Source of the DNA: Adiantum capillus-veneris
Taxonomy: Eukaryota; Streptophyta; Polypodiopsida; Polypodiales; Pteridaceae
DNA length: 64,000 nt
Direction of reading: 5' to 3'
Assembly (NCBI GenBank): GCA_014529385.2
Contig: CM043969.1
Coordinates: 33,134,446 to 33,198,445 of the forward strand
Shown: piece by piece, positions 1-11,336 of the stretch
Position numbering within the stretch: the stretch's first letter is position 1
Layout: every line of letters begins with the position of its first letter
The notes under the pieces: generated by a model
Database searches by the model: none
Told to the model about the DNA's origin: nothing
What the model saw: only the letters and a program-made list of their open reading frames with translations
Program-made: the position numbers and the translations under genes

Positions 1-25
1 GGCATCCATACTTACACACAAGAGC

Positions 26-610
26 CTAGCTTAGTTGCACCACCTTGGGACCAATGAGCCTGATCAGCCATAGAAGGTCAGCACCTCGGATCACTTCGAC
101 TCTTCCTAATGCATCTGGGAAGACGTAAGGCGTGATGGCAACACTTTGTACAATGCTGATCCTTTTAGCAAGCAACAATTGGATGCTATTACCATAATCA
201 GCATGACGAATGAAAGTGACACCATTAATGTGCAGCACATCATCAACTAAGATAGTTTCCTTAGATTGAGATAACTTCTTGAAAATTAGCAGCAAAGGTA
301 GGGCAGGGAGGCTTTTCACCCGGTCTCCAAAGCACTTTGGACAATATCCAAAGTGATCTTCACGCGGACAGGAGGTTGGCTTGGGATTGGTGGTGTCTGG
401 ATTCACAAAGTGCACTGGGAGCACTCGCAGACGGGCGGCAATCTTGTAGGCAAGCCTTCGCCTCTTTGCTTCAGGAGGATTTAGGGGTGAGAGTCGTGGT
501 TTCAAGTTGGAGGTTGAAGTTGGTTGCTCACTAGCCTTTTTCTTGCCTGTAGTGGTCATGTAATCCCTTATTAATGAGATTAAGCCAAATGTTACCTTAC
601 GCTTGAGCAC
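26..610 (-). CDS. TatA leader ORF upstream of gag, unknown function
   Basis: An open frame of 194 codons lies between the primer site and the place where gag starts in TatB. The N-terminal third is basic, with Lys/Arg clusters (GKKK near residue 22 and AKRRR near residue 49) that could act as nuclear localisation signals. A Cys/His group follows (CPREDHFGYCPKC, about residues 81-93) that might bind zinc. The C-terminal half is hydrophobic and mixed. The same ORF is in TatB (43760-44300), where one stop splits it. Conservation of a frame in two copies suggests a real element protein, perhaps a gag extension or a separate leader protein. It matches no domain I know. Confidence 0.5.
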   Translation of the reverse strand: MLKRKVTFGLISLIRDYMTTTGKKKASEQPTSTSNLKPRLSPLNPPEAKRRRLAYKIAARLRVLPVHFVNPDTTNPKPTSCPREDHFGYCPKCFGDRVKSLPALPLLLIFKKLSQSKETILVDDVLHINGVTFIRHADYGNSIQLLLAKRISIVQSVAITPYVFPDALGRVEVIRGADLLWLIRLIGPKVVQLS

Positions 611-808
611 GCGCTGCGGCCTTGGGCCACTTAGGTGTAGAGGTGATCTTCCTCCTCTTAGTCGGCTCCTCAGGAAAGAGAGGTCTGGTGATGCTTTCTC
701 TTCCCTTAATGTGTGTCACAGTACCTTCGTGTATGTTGATGTAGAATATTTCAAGATCATGTGCGTTGGAGGTTTCTGGAGCACTCATAGGTTGAGAGGA
801 GAGGTATA

Positions 809-994
809 TCAAGCTCTTCTTCTTACTCTCCTTAGTTGGCGACGATCACGTACAAGGGATGTAGAAGAACTTACTTCTTGAATTTCAATGACACTGCAAC
901 CTGGTAACAAGACCTCGATGAAAGCTTTTAAGGCCTCTAAAGCCTCCTCCTCTTCTGTTCTCCAATTTGCAAACTCCTCACGCCATTCGTCCAT
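809..994 (-). CDS. small acidic leader ORF of TatA
   Basis: A 61-codon frame lies just downstream of the LTR and primer site. Its first half is Glu/Ala-rich (residues 9-27) and looks helical; its end is Arg-rich. In TatB the same ATG and the first 19 or so codons are present, but a 295-bp deletion fuses it to other sequence and it stops early. I recognise no family. It may be a leader exon, a remnant of a longer protein, or not translated at all. Confidence 0.3.
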   Translation of the reverse strand: MDEWREEFANWRTEEEEALEALKAFIEVLLPGCSVIEIQEVSSSTSLVRDRRQLRRVRRRA

Positions 995-1045
995 GCTGTA
1001 GATTGCACATCTTCATTGCTTGTGGACTGAAGGTCTGTGTAGCCC

Positions 1046-1063
1046 TCCTCAGTGGGGGCACCA
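1046..1063 (-). other. candidate primer binding site of TatA
   Basis: Three bases after the LTR end, the minus strand reads TGGTGCCCCCACTGAGGA. The initial TGG is what a tRNA CCA end would pair with. The TatB copy (44485-44502) has TGGTGCCCCCACAGAGGA, and X1 has a near-identical block after its 5' LTR. I could not match it to a tRNA I know; it is not the iMet or Asp type. Confidence 0.5.
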
Positions 1064-1066
1064 ATA

Positions 1067-2600
1067 TGATAGCGGGAAAAAGAGTAGTGCAATCGGGTGG
1101 CCTCTGTACTCGTGCACACTCCACAAACCACGCCTCATGCAAACAAGCAAAGAACAAAACAAAGGGGACACCACCCTAAATTAAGAGGTTTAGGGACCTC
1201 ACACATAGTGCACATAGGCAAGTGAGACTTCTGGCATTATGATGGCATCAAAACATATGGCAAAACACATAGAAACGAAGCTTAGGGACCTTATGTAGCA
1301 TATATATATACACAAGACATCAGCTTAAGAATACAACGGCATCTGATCATACATAACAAGGATATAGAGAAGCAAGCCAAGGATGGCATAATCCCTTGTC
1401 AAAAACAATCAACCCAGCAAGTAGGTATGATCCTACTAGCAACACATCAATACCTTAGAGAATGATGGCGAGGATGGTGGCCATGGACCATGAGAGAAGA
1501 CTCCTTATTTAGGTTTTAGGGCTAGTAATGTAGCATACTAGAGGGAGAGAGAGAGAGGGAGAGAGAGTAGAGCTCCACCCATAGCTCCTCGTTGTGAGCA
1601 ATGTCGTCATAGCTTCGTTGCTTGGTGAAGTGGGTGAAGTGTTGTTTTGAGTGAGAGAAGGCCTCCTTATATAGGTTTCTGAGAGGGTTTAGGATTAGGG
1701 ATAAACATGCTTAAATCCACTGATTAGGGTTACTTTTTGCCTAGGGTGGTCAACAGATTGAGGTCACCTGATATGTCACCATCAAGATATTCTCTAGAGT
1801 GATGTGAGAGGGGAGGGTAAATGCTGATTTTTCTGATTGTGACACATGGGGATAAGGCCTTGACCAGAATTTAAGAGCAGGTAAGGTGGCTGTTGAAACT
1901 GGAGGTTCTGCACATGTCAGGGGGGGACCTGCGGGGGGGGGGGGTGGCAGCTGGGTCCTCCTGAATATCAAATTCTCAAAAAATCCTCAACCATGGCTTC
2001 TTTTGACATGTGGTCTTTGAAAAAATCAGCATGTCTCTTTTCAACTCAAAAGTCTTTATCCCTGTTGACTCACCTTTACCATAAGACTTTCTCCTTTTCT
2101 CCTCCTGTAACTGCATTGTTGATGCCCAATCACTGCTTCTAGTAACAGTAAACTGTTACTTACCAAATACTTATGGTGCAGTAAAAAATATTTACCATGG
2201 GTAAAAAAAGTTACTGTAGGTAAAAAGTGATTTGTATTTACCATGTAGGTGAAGAATATTTACTGTAGGTAAAAAATATTTACTGTGGTTAAAAATATTT
2301 ACTATCGGGAAAAAAGTGAAAACGGAGTATGCTGTGCTGTGAGTCCACACGAACATCCTCGTGTAAATTTCACTAGAAATTCACACCTAGAATGGGCTAT
2401 TCTGTAAGATATAGGTTGTAGGCATGCATAAGAGCTCGTTCCCACGTATCTTCTGTCCATGGCACGTTTTACTCTTTGGTGCTTGTGAAGTAGATTTTTC
2501 TTCTCTTTCGAGATCCCTTGGACTAGAGTATCCTCATCTCCCCAACAACTGACTGTGCCTTTATTGCATCTTCAGAAGGGGTCCTAAGAACCATGCATCA
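1067..2600 (-). repeat. 5' LTR of TatA
   Basis: On the minus strand the LTR starts TGATGCATGG and ends CCGCTATCA, so it has TG...CA ends. Two further copies occur at 36378-37887 and 44506-46035. A TATA box lies inside. A short GA tract (around 1540-1570) and an array of GTAAA/TTTAC units (about 2180-2313) are the variable parts. Confidence 0.9.
1655..1673 (-). promoter_or_regulatory. TATA-type core promoter in TatA LTR
   Basis: On the minus strand this reads TATATAAGGAGGCCTTCTC. It is repeated at 36964-36982 and 45092-45110 in the TatB LTRs. Nearly the same sequence, with one base changed, is in the LTRs of the copia element C2 (33523-33541 and 48579-48597). The role as TATA box is inferred from sequence and its place inside the LTR. 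Confidence 0.6.
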
Positions 2601-2607
2601 ATTCTCT

Positions 2608-2658
<51 letters not shown>

Positions 2659-2804
2659 AAGGTATTGCTCATGCCTAGTTAATTAAGTGTTATGATTAAG
2701 TTGCTACTACCAATAATTAAGGTCACCATCTATGCTCTCAAAGTTGCTCACTCTAATTCTCTTAATTCCGCCATTCTCTAAGTTCATAGGCCATTTCCAT
2801 TACA
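2601..2804 (+). repeat. remaining 3' part of G0 5' LTR
   Basis: About 200 bases align with the end of the right LTR (8804-8980), including the CT tract, and both end in attaca. The first part of this LTR was displaced to the left by the TatA insertion and is outside the window. Confidence 0.85.
2611..2655. repeat. (CT)n microsatellite in G0 LTR
   Basis: About 22 CT units. The partner in the 3' LTR (8814-8833) has about half as many, so this tract expanded or contracted after insertion. Confidence 0.9.
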
Positions 2805-2805
2805 T

Positions 2806-2817
2806 TGGTACAAGAGC
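2806..2817 (+). other. primer binding site of G0
   Basis: TGGTACAAGAGC follows the LTR end by one base. It differs at two positions from TGGTATCAGAGC, the site complementary to initiator tRNA-Met used by many plant retrotransposons. Confidence 0.7.
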
Positions 2818-3218
2818 ATTTGGTTTCTCTTTTCTTGCTTAAGAAGAGAGGTCCTTAAGTAGCCTATAAATGGTTGAACTTGTTAAGTATATTAGGGTAA
2901 GTGGAATTGGGATCTATTATCGGTTTTAATGAGGCCACTATGTGGGATATGGTGCACACCTCGGGAGCTTTGGACTTAATAATGGAGTCTTTTTAGACTT
3001 GCCTACGTCTTTACCATTATTGAGCCATAAGAAGTCCGAAAGGAGCTAACCCTCGGCAACTCTGCTATGTTAGACCTACTCCTCTACTCTCTATAATTAA
3101 CCACTTTGAGCCATGGGTGTAGATACTTAAGAGCCGATTTTCAAAGGCTAAGAGGAGTGGCAACTAAGGTTTTGAATTTCCAAATCATACACTAAGTACA
3201 TACATAAATTTTGTTAAC

Positions 3219-4520
3219 ATGGCTAACAATAATCAAGAGAGTAGAATGAGTAGTGATAACTTTGATTTTGCACATGAAGGTGCTAATGATGATGCTCCCA
3301 TGTTTATCAAGTGTCCGTTTTCTAAGCTGCAACAAGCTATGGGAAACCCAGCCCTACAAGGTGAATTTTTCCAACAACTTCATAGTTATGGGATTCTCCA
3401 AACTCCCCCAAAAGAGAGAGCACCTGAGAAGTCTCTTCAAGAGATTTCCAAGAGAGGGCTCTCTACGGTGAGAGAAGAGGAGAACCCATATGAAGAGCTT
3501 AAACGATTACTAGCGGGCTTACTCCATCCAAGAAGAAAGGTGAAGTCTCTACTATAGAGCCTTCCCCAAGAGAAGGAGAAATAAGTGAGTCTCCCAATAC
3601 TTCTGAAGATGTGGCTCCAAGAAGAGACCTTCCTCATATTCCAATGAAGGTAGTGGCTCTTCTCTCAAAGAGACCAAAAGGAAAGGCCATCGCAAGCCCT
3701 ATCCGGTATGGAGAAGGTCCAAGAAGCTGAAGAAGTTCAAGGAGGGAGGAAAGGACACCACTTTTCTTACCTATGATGGCACCTTTGGTGCTACGGACAA
3801 GATCATGGCCTTCATCCAACAGTTTGATGTGGCCTTTGGTGATGAGGACTTCATGGAGTCCTCTAAACTGCGTCAGGTATCTATGCATTTTCAGAGCTCC
3901 GCTCGTCAATGGTGGGCTAGCCTACGAGCCCAAAGGAAAGCTCCAAGGACATGGAAGGCTTTAAGAGCCTCCATCATGAAACAATTTCTGGCAAGCAACA
4001 CTAAAGACAATGTCCTCACAGAATGGCAAAGCTTGAAACTCTCTCCCTATGAGTCTATCCAGAAGTATGTAGATAAGTTTGGGATTTACTTCTCAAAGAC
4101 AGTGTCTACAAAAAGATAGGCTTTGAGGAGAAAAAGCAACAATTTTGTGCGGGTCTTTTTGACGAGATGGCCAAGTATATTAACTCACAAAGTCCTAACG
4201 CCATATTGGTGGTCATACACCATACTATGATTGCCTCTCAAATCAATTTCCAGCAAGGGGTTAAGAGAAACTCTAAGCCCATGGAAGTGAAGGATCAAAA
4301 TGAGCCTAGAGGAAGGAATAATGCTCAAACTTCCTCCAAAGGCAACTCTAGCAACACCGATAACAAAGCTAAGGAGAAAGGAGTCTACAAAGGTAAGAAT
4401 AGACTCTCTCCAACAGAGCTAGAGTGTTATCGTAAGGATAACAAATGCTACAAGTGTGGACAGCAAGGACATGTCTATTGTGCTTGTCCCCAAATAAATG
4501 CACGCAACAATCCGCCTTGA
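3219..4520 (+). pseudogene. G0 gag, frameshifted
   Basis: The start ATG at 3219 opens a 112-codon frame rich in Asn/Asp at its beginning. Frame changes near 3520-3560, 3720 and 4090 are needed to continue. The middle part (3745-4110) is a typical retrotransposon gag segment, with the QWWASL and TWKAL motifs. The end carries a CCHC zinc knuckle, CYKCGQQGHVYCAC (about 4447-4488), which binds nucleic acid in packaged particles, followed by the stop at 4518. The gag capsid and knuckle regions are still clear, but no complete protein can be made. Confidence 0.8.
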
Positions 4521-4759
4521 GTTTCTATGCTGGAAACTCCAAAAGAGGATGCTCATAGCAAAAGGCTTTTGTTTTTCCTAAGCTAGGAGATATGTACATA
4601 CATGTTTATGAGTCGGGTAGCATCCTATGCCATGTAAATATGCATGATTTCGTAAGTTAATGAAAATCTATATATTCATATACATGATTTTTGTTGAAAA
4701 GTCTGTAAATGAATTCAATGTTTCAACCAATAACGATAAAAAAAAAAAGACGGGAATCA

Positions 4760-6790
4760 AGAGGAATTAGAATTTTCTACATTCCTAAATGGATTCCAAA
4801 ATGTTTTTATTGATGATACCCCCGTGAGCTATCTCCACAATGAGGGGACAATGACCATGCAATGGAGCTTTTACCAAGAAGCTCACTGCCTAATAAGCCT
4901 CCTTATTGAGCTTTATAAGCTCCACAAGAGGAGTTCAAAAGGCAATAGCATGAACTGGTAAGTTTTGAGAGAGATTAGGCTTTCCTCTAACCAAAAGAAA
5001 AGTGGATTTTTTTTAAGAGATTCAATAATTAGGTCACATTATCTCTAAAAGTGGTATTTGTATGGAACCACAAAAGGTAGAGGTAATAAAAAGATGGCCT
5101 AATCCAAGGAGTCTACATGAGTTGCGAAGCTCTAAAGGTATGAGTGCATACTAGAGATGCTTCATAGGAAAAATTCATGTTTATAGCAGGTCCAATACAT
5201 GACTTAACAAAAAAGAACGTTAAGTGTACATGGACTACAAAGAGAGAAAAATACTTTTGAAAAGTTCAAAGAGAAACTTATCTCTCAACTTATGCTTACA
5301 CTTCAGGACCTCTCAAAGCTATTTGAGGTCCAATGTAATGCCTGGATGCATGCCTTCAAGCAAAAATTTGCTTCAAGAAGGGAATACCATAGAATACAAG
5401 ATTCAAAGACTCAAATCCAATGAGCGAATGTTGGACATATACAAAAGGAACTACGAGCTGTTTTACATGCCATTGACACATGGAAGTACTTCTTGCGGAC
5501 TCCATCCATGATACAAACCAAGCTCTTCGACAATCAAATGAGGTGGGAAAATTTCTTTTTGCAATTTAAATTTTACATTGCTCACATTGCCGACAATCAC
5601 AAACATGTAGCCGATGCACTTTCCCGATGTGGCCAAGGGTAGATAGGATATCAATAGCAACTTACAATGAACTATGTTTTATGATAGTTAAATATGCTTC
5701 CAACCCATGCGTTAGGGATATAATAATATCCTTTACAGATGGAAGAAAAATAACCACTCACGTTAGAGGATGGTTATCTTCCATACCTCAATAGGCTATA
5801 TCTTCTCACTTCCCATGCTCCTCCCATATGCGGGGCAAAGAGGAATTCAAATTTATTCTTTTAGGAATAAAAGCATACTTGTATTGGCTTACCAAGAAAC
5901 AAGAACATACAAGAGTATGTTTCAAAATGTATGGTATACCAAAAGATGAAGTATGATAGAAGGACCATGGCTTGCCAACATCTAATTGTGTCGGATAGAA
6001 ATCCTACCATGACCACTAATTTCTGATAGAGTCTCTATCGGAACTAGAGTAACCCTCTTATGTTGGCCTACTATTCCAACGGATGGCCAAAAGGAAAATC
6101 ACAAAACTAATGATCCTTGATCTACTAAAAGCTTGTGATTCGAGGTAGATCAATGCTCAAAATGGGAGAAGTACTTACCCTAACAACAATACGTCTCGAA
6201 TAACATGAACATACTTCTAAGGGGAAAGTACCTTTCGAGGCTAAAGACGGAAGATCCAAAAGTCCCTTGTAGCTTAAGGTACCTGGGAAGATCTTCATTG
6301 AAAAGGAGTATAGCCGAGATCAAAACGAATCTTTTTAGAAGATTAAATAGGCTATATCCATTTATTAGCTAGGCAAAAGAGGCTCCTGCCATTAGGCATA
6401 AAAGAGCCTTATCCTTTAAAGAAAAAGAAATCTTTCTTTGGGTCTTACTAAACAATTAAAGTTTCCCAACTATTGGCTCATATATAACATTTTTCATGAG
6501 AGCCTGTTCGAGCCTTATTAAGGAGAGCCACCAATAGAGGCTATAAATGTAGACCCATTAGAGATCGAGGATGAAGCAAACAAGCTCCAACCCAAGTTCA
6601 TCCTTCGACAGGAACACAAGGTATTAAGAAATGGTAAGATTACTGAAAGTATCTTATTTAAGTTAAGAATTATCCTTTCAAAGATGCTAAATGCATGCAA
6701 AGAACATAGCTTAAGGATAATATGAACCTTGTTAATGATGCTTACAATGACACAAAAGAGTAAGAAAATGTAAAAGAAATGCATTTTAAA
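4760..6790 (+). pseudogene. G0 pol remnant: RT ends, RNase H, integrase, chromodomain-like
   Basis: Reading in changing frames, I see four parts. First, the lead-in to RT (about 4790-4930). Second, the RT thumb with LGHIISKSGI and LHELRSS (about 5030-5190); the palm with the YxDD motif is missing between them. Third, RNase H ending in HVADALSRCGQG (about 5295-5640), with the first catalytic motif degraded. Fourth, an integrase core with VSDRNPTM and a TDGQKE block (about 5870-6110). A chromodomain-like stretch (PKFILRQEHKVLRNGKITES, about 6575-6650) suggests a chromovirus. There are many stops. The piecemeal reading makes exact limits uncertain. Confidence 0.65.
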
Positions 6791-7697
6791 TGATCCATGT
6801 TTTTGTCTTATAAGACTCTCTTTTTATGTTTCGTGCACAAATTTTAAGAAGTATGCATACTTAGGATCATGTTTGTGGTGACTACGTCTCCCAAACACCA
6901 AGTAGAACTTGGCACTCTACTTTGGAAGTATAATATGGACTAAAAAGAGCAGACATTCTTGCGGCAGACAATGTCTCTCAAGCACCAAGTGGATTAGTCA
7001 TCCACTCTGGAATGATGTCGTAGGGTAAAAATGGATCCCCTACCCGCTAAGACCAATGGACTAATGGGTGAGACTTTACCATATCTACCTCATAGTCGAG
7101 GACGACTATGATTTCAAGAGAGAGGTAATGTCATAAAAACTAATATCTAACCAACCCAAATGATTTTCTCATATTAACCTGATCACTTAATGTGGGAGAA
7201 TAAACGGGAACAAGGGTTAAGATATAGACATGTGCTTTTAGATCTATCTCAACACGGGGCCATTGGTAAAGGGGCCCAAATGAGAGATGGTCTATCAAAG
7301 AGCAAGGCTAACCAATGGAGCATAAGACCTTAGGGTTAGCTTCATTGAAGACCTCCAATAATATGTGTAAAAGTCCTTTGACCTTAGGTAAGCTAGGGTT
7401 GAGCTTAAGGTGCGGGAACCCGACCCAGCTCGAAGTGCTTGTCCTGCTTGTCATGCTTGATGACTAAGGTTCTTGAGGTGCTTGAGATGCTTGAGGTGTT
7501 TAATGATTGAAATTCTTAAGATGCTTGACATGCTTGAGATGTTAGGGTTGCACTTGAGGTGAGAACCCAGCCCAAGCTTAAAGTGCTTAAGGGCCAAGCT
7601 TGTGGTGGGAATTGGGCCTATGCATGAGGGGTTGAGGTGTCAAAAAGTCAAAGATTCAATCCCTACAAGGAGGGGGCAAGCCCTACATGAGGGGGGA
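6791..7697 (+). other. G0 3' untranslated region
   Basis: No coding capacity is seen. It holds two similar blocks of about 35 bases around 6888 and 6972 (cases of caccaagt...ccactct) and a run of short GATGCTTGAG-like repeats (about 7436-7545). It ends in a purine-rich tract (about 7663-7697) that should prime plus-strand synthesis next to the 3' LTR. Confidence 0.5.
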
Positions 7698-8980
7698 TGA
7701 GAGAGAACACCCACACACTCACACAAGGCATGCATGGTACAAAGAAATCAAAAGAGACACTTGTCAAGTTCCTCCTCATGTTGCCCTCATTGTGTGCCTG
7801 AAGCCTATTCGTTGGCCACCCAAGGGGTCCAATGATAATTTAGGAGATTTAATTAATTGATTTTGCATTTATCTAGCCCTCCCTCTCAAAGGGGAAAGGG
7901 GGGACACTTGTCTCAAGGCTACCCTTGCTGCTTGTAATGCCTCCTGCTTATGATTGGCTAGGCCTGGAGGGGTCCAATGACATTCAAGCATGAGCTCCAA
8001 GGGGGGGGGGGTCATCCCAAGCAATCTAGGGGGTTTCTTAGGGGGTATACTCACCCACATACACTCACAAACACTCTCATTGTGTGCTAGGAAAGGTGCA
8101 AGAGCTCCATCTCCTTCTCCAAGCTCCTTGAGAAGTTGAGAGCCTACACCAACACTCTTGGCTATGGAATGCAAATCCAACCAAGAGCTATGCTTCAATG
8201 CTTAAGCTTTCCATCTTCTCCATCTTCATTACTATGCTATTATGTATGCTAAGAAAGAAGAGTGATGATAAGTGAGGAATTGTTTCTTTCTCCTATGGAA
8301 TACTTCTTCTTCCTCTTCCCTACCCTCATTCCCTGCTAGCTCTCTCCACCTTCAAAGGTGTTTGAGCTCTTAGGACTGAGGCAGTGGATAGTTAATGCTT
8401 TCCACAAAGTGCATGTTATGCTTATTGAAAGAAGGCTAATGGTTTATTGCAAGTAGATTAGTTGCTTAATGCAAGTAGATTAATTGTATTGCAAGGTAGA
8501 TTGATTGTTGCTTTAGGCACAAGTTGATGCATAAAAGTATACATCCTCATGCACTCAAATGATTTAGGGAACACAAAGACTAACGATGTTCACGATTTCT
8601 TGATTGTTTTCAAGATAAGAATCATTGTTGATATTATGCAAAAACTTGGTGTATGAAGCTTCCATCTCCATACTGCCAAAGAGGTCTCAAGGAACACAAA
8701 GATTGTATTGTATCAAGTCTCTCTTAATGAGAGAATCTATAATAAAAATTCCTTTTGGAGGGGGGACCGGCTCCACATAAATCCGGTCCTCAATTGTTGT
8801 CATATTCTCTAAAATCTCTCTCTCTCTCTCTCTTGCAAAGGTATTGCTCATGCCTAGTTAATTAAGTGTTATGATTAAGTTGCTACTACCAATTAAGTTC
8901 ACCATCTATGCTCTCAAAGTTGCTCACTCTAATTCTCTTAATTCCGCTATTCTCTAAGTTCATTGGCCACTTACATTACA
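7698..8980 (+). repeat. 3' LTR of G0
   Basis: The right end is set by alignment with 2601-2804. The left end is inferred: a GGGGGGA purine tract is followed by TG at 7698. If correct, the LTR is about 1.28 kb. It contains a short CT tract at 8814-8833. Confidence 0.65.
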
Positions 8981-9054
8981 CCTCTTTGCTTGGTGCAATT
9001 GGAACAATGAGTTGTCCACCTTTAGGTGATAGCTTACGCTAATTGATATCCTAT

Positions 9055-9101
9055 TGAAGGTGTCGTGGGAAGCGTGTGTGTGTGCGAGTGCAAGTGCGAG
9101 A

Positions 9102-9163
<62 letters not shown>

Positions 9164-9325
9164 AGGGAGAGAGAGAGAGAGAGCTGCTTTGGATGGAGCG
9201 CACATCAACGTTATCCTGTTAGATCCTTATTGTTTTGTATTAAATAATAAGTGTATACATGGGTTAAGTTAGTAGATGGGTTAGTAGTAAGTGGGATGTC
9301 CGGGCAGTTGGCTTGAATCCCAACA
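9055..9325 (-). repeat. 3' LTR of C1
   Basis: It is 271 bp, with minus-strand ends TGTTGGG...CCTTCA. The next bases inward (9326-9337, GTGGGAGTT on the minus strand) form the polypurine tract. A (GA)n tract occupies 9105-9183. Confidence 0.88.
9105..9183. repeat. (GA)n microsatellite in C1 3' LTR
   Basis: An almost pure GA run with a GGGAGGGAGG interruption. The partner tract in the other LTR (22279-22397) is longer, so the two have changed length independently. Confidence 0.95.
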
Positions 9326-9394
9326 AACTCCCACTTGAAGGCCAACGCAGCCCAAGTGACCTGGTATGTACAACCGTGAAGCAATATAGTGGCT

Positions 9395-11336
9395 TCAACC
9401 TATACCCATCAACTCACTGCAATGTGTAAACCGTTCCACAGCTAAGTGTTCCGTCAAAGCATCTGTTGGGTTGTCATTAGTGTGTACCTTGACCAAATCA
9501 ATGAGCTTTTTGGCCAAGAAATCTGTCACGAGATGATACTTGACTTCAATGTGTTTCGATTTGGAATGAAACACGTGATTCGTTGCCAATGCAAGAGCAC
9601 TCTGACTATCACAATATATCACTGGAGTCTCATCAATGCCAAGATTTCTGACCAAGCGAGATAACCATACAGCCTCTTTACTTGCATCGGGCTTGCATAC
9701 GACAATGCAATGTACTTTGCTTCCGTAGTGGAAGACGACGTAAAATCTTGAAGACATAACCTCCAAGATACTGCTACTCCAACAAATATGAACACATAGC
9801 CAGATGCCGATCTCCTATTGTCGACACAACCCGCATAGTCTGCATCCGCATTACCCCACAATGGATGCATCACTGTTCTTGAAGCATAAACACCTTGAAC
9901 CGTACCTTTGAGGTACCTAAGAATGTGCTTCAGTGCTTCCCAATGCTTGCTGCCAAGATTTTCCATATATCGGCTCACCACTCCCACTGCAAAAGCAATG
10001 TTTGGCCTTGTGGCTACCATATCATACATGAGATTTCCCACTTCCAAATAATATGGTACCTTAGCCATTTCAGCTCGCTCAGCATCACATTTGGGTGCAT
10101 TTGCCTTGCTAAGTTTCAAGAATTCCGGCATTGAGGTACTCAATGCTTCCCACCCTGCATATTGAAACACTGCAAAACTTTCTCAATGTATGTTTCCTGA
10201 GATAACTCAAGAATATGACGTATCTCTTTTGATTCGCATGCCAAGAAAGTGTAGCATCCCCCAAATCTTTCATTGCAAAATTGTTGCTAAGTGTTTTCTT
10301 TAAGTTGGAAATCTCTACAATGGATTTCCCAGTTATAAGCATGTCATCAACATACAGAACTAGAATGATCATGGAGACATCATCTAGCTTTCTTGTGTAC
10401 AAGTAGTGATCCTCTTATCTCCTTTTATATCTTTGAGACCTCATACATGCATCAAATTTATAATACCACTACCTTGAACCGTGCTTTAAGCCATAAAGTG
10501 CCTTTTTGAGCTTACATACTAGCTCCTCACGAGATGCGTTCTCCAGAACAAACCCTTCAGGCTGTTGCATGTAAACATCCTTATCAAGATCCCCGTGAAT
10601 AATGATATCTTCACATCCATTTGGACAAGTTCCATGTCCTCAATCACTACAAGACCAAGTACGGTTCTAAGCATTGTCATCTTGACCGCAGGCGAGAAGA
10701 TTTCATCAAAATCGACTCCCTTTTGCTGTTTGAACCCTTTGGCTACAAGTCTAGCCTTGTACTTTGGATTTGGATCACCTAAGATAAATTTCTTCTTGTA
10801 AACCCATTTTCAAGGTAAAGCTTTTTCATACTTTGGCAATTCTACCAAGTCCCAAGTGTCATTAGCCAGAATCGAGTTATACTCAAATTCCATAGCCTGC
10901 TCCCACTTCACCACATCATCTGTCATCATGGGTTCTTGGTATAGCAGCTTGGCTCACCGCAATTGGTCAACATGATGTAATCAAGACCTGGCTTGAAACG
11001 CACAGGTGGACGAGAGACTCTAGTAGACCGTCTCACTCCTTGACCATTGTTATCCGCTCCTCTCGAGCATTGCTAGTGGAAGGTACATCACTAGCCCGCT
11101 GAGTTGATTTCACTGCCTCTGAGGCAACATCCTCAAAAGTGACACTCCGAACCTCTATTTCCTTGATAGGTTGTTTATGCATCTTTGACTCATTGAAGAT
11201 CACATCTGAATAGGGATGACTCGACGAGATTTCGGGTGCCAGAGACGATATCCCATCTATCCATCTGCACCATATCCAATGAAAATACATTTGTGTGACT
11301 TGGCCTCTAACTTCTGTCGAAGTTGTTTAGGCACGT
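9395..11336 (-). pseudogene. C1 integrase C-terminus, reverse transcriptase and RNase H
   Basis: From right to left: the piece just left of the X1 insertion continues the integrase C-terminal region (VPKQLRQKLEAKSH). Then the RT N-terminus follows (WEQAMEFEYNSI, and KARLVAKGFKQQKG near 10750), the YVDDM catalytic motif near 10345, and a copia RNase H at 9395-10170 (YAGCVDNRRSASGY and SSSTTEAKYIALSYA blocks). The frame is broken several times between 10170 and 11330. The product would copy the element RNA into DNA, but this copy cannot make it. Confidence 0.85.

Larger units (their letters stand above)
1..2600 (-). mobile_element. TatA: Ty3/gypsy element, Tat-like, 5' part only
   Basis: This is the 5' LTR and leader of a gypsy element on the minus strand, cut by the window start. 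It matches the corresponding part of the complete TatB element (43736-46035) almost base for base. The sequence after 2600 is the interior of another LTR (that of G0, compare 8804-8980), so TatA is inserted in G0's 5' LTR. The first five bases after it, attct, should be the target duplication; the partner copy lies outside the window. The rest of gag-pol would also lie to the left. Confidence 0.85.
2601..8980 (+). mobile_element. G0: degenerate Ty3/gypsy element, chromovirus-like
   Basis: The element runs on the plus strand from an LTR remnant (2601-2804) to a full 3' LTR (about 7698-8980). The two LTR parts match over 2601-2804 and 8804-8980. The primer site resembles iMet. Gag is frameshifted. 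In pol the palm of RT is deleted, but RNase H, integrase and a chromodomain-like tail can still be read in pieces. At 8980 it gives way to G2 sequence on the minus strand, so G0 lies inside G2. The expected right target copy is cctct (8981-8985). Confidence 0.8.

Noticed and set aside
9054-9272. Open frames of Arg-Glu or Ser-Leu repeats over GA tracts (also at 12590-13057, 14408-14939, 22142-22586)
   Set aside because: A dinucleotide repeat is open in every frame; these are not evidence of genes except where the tract lies inside X1 gag.
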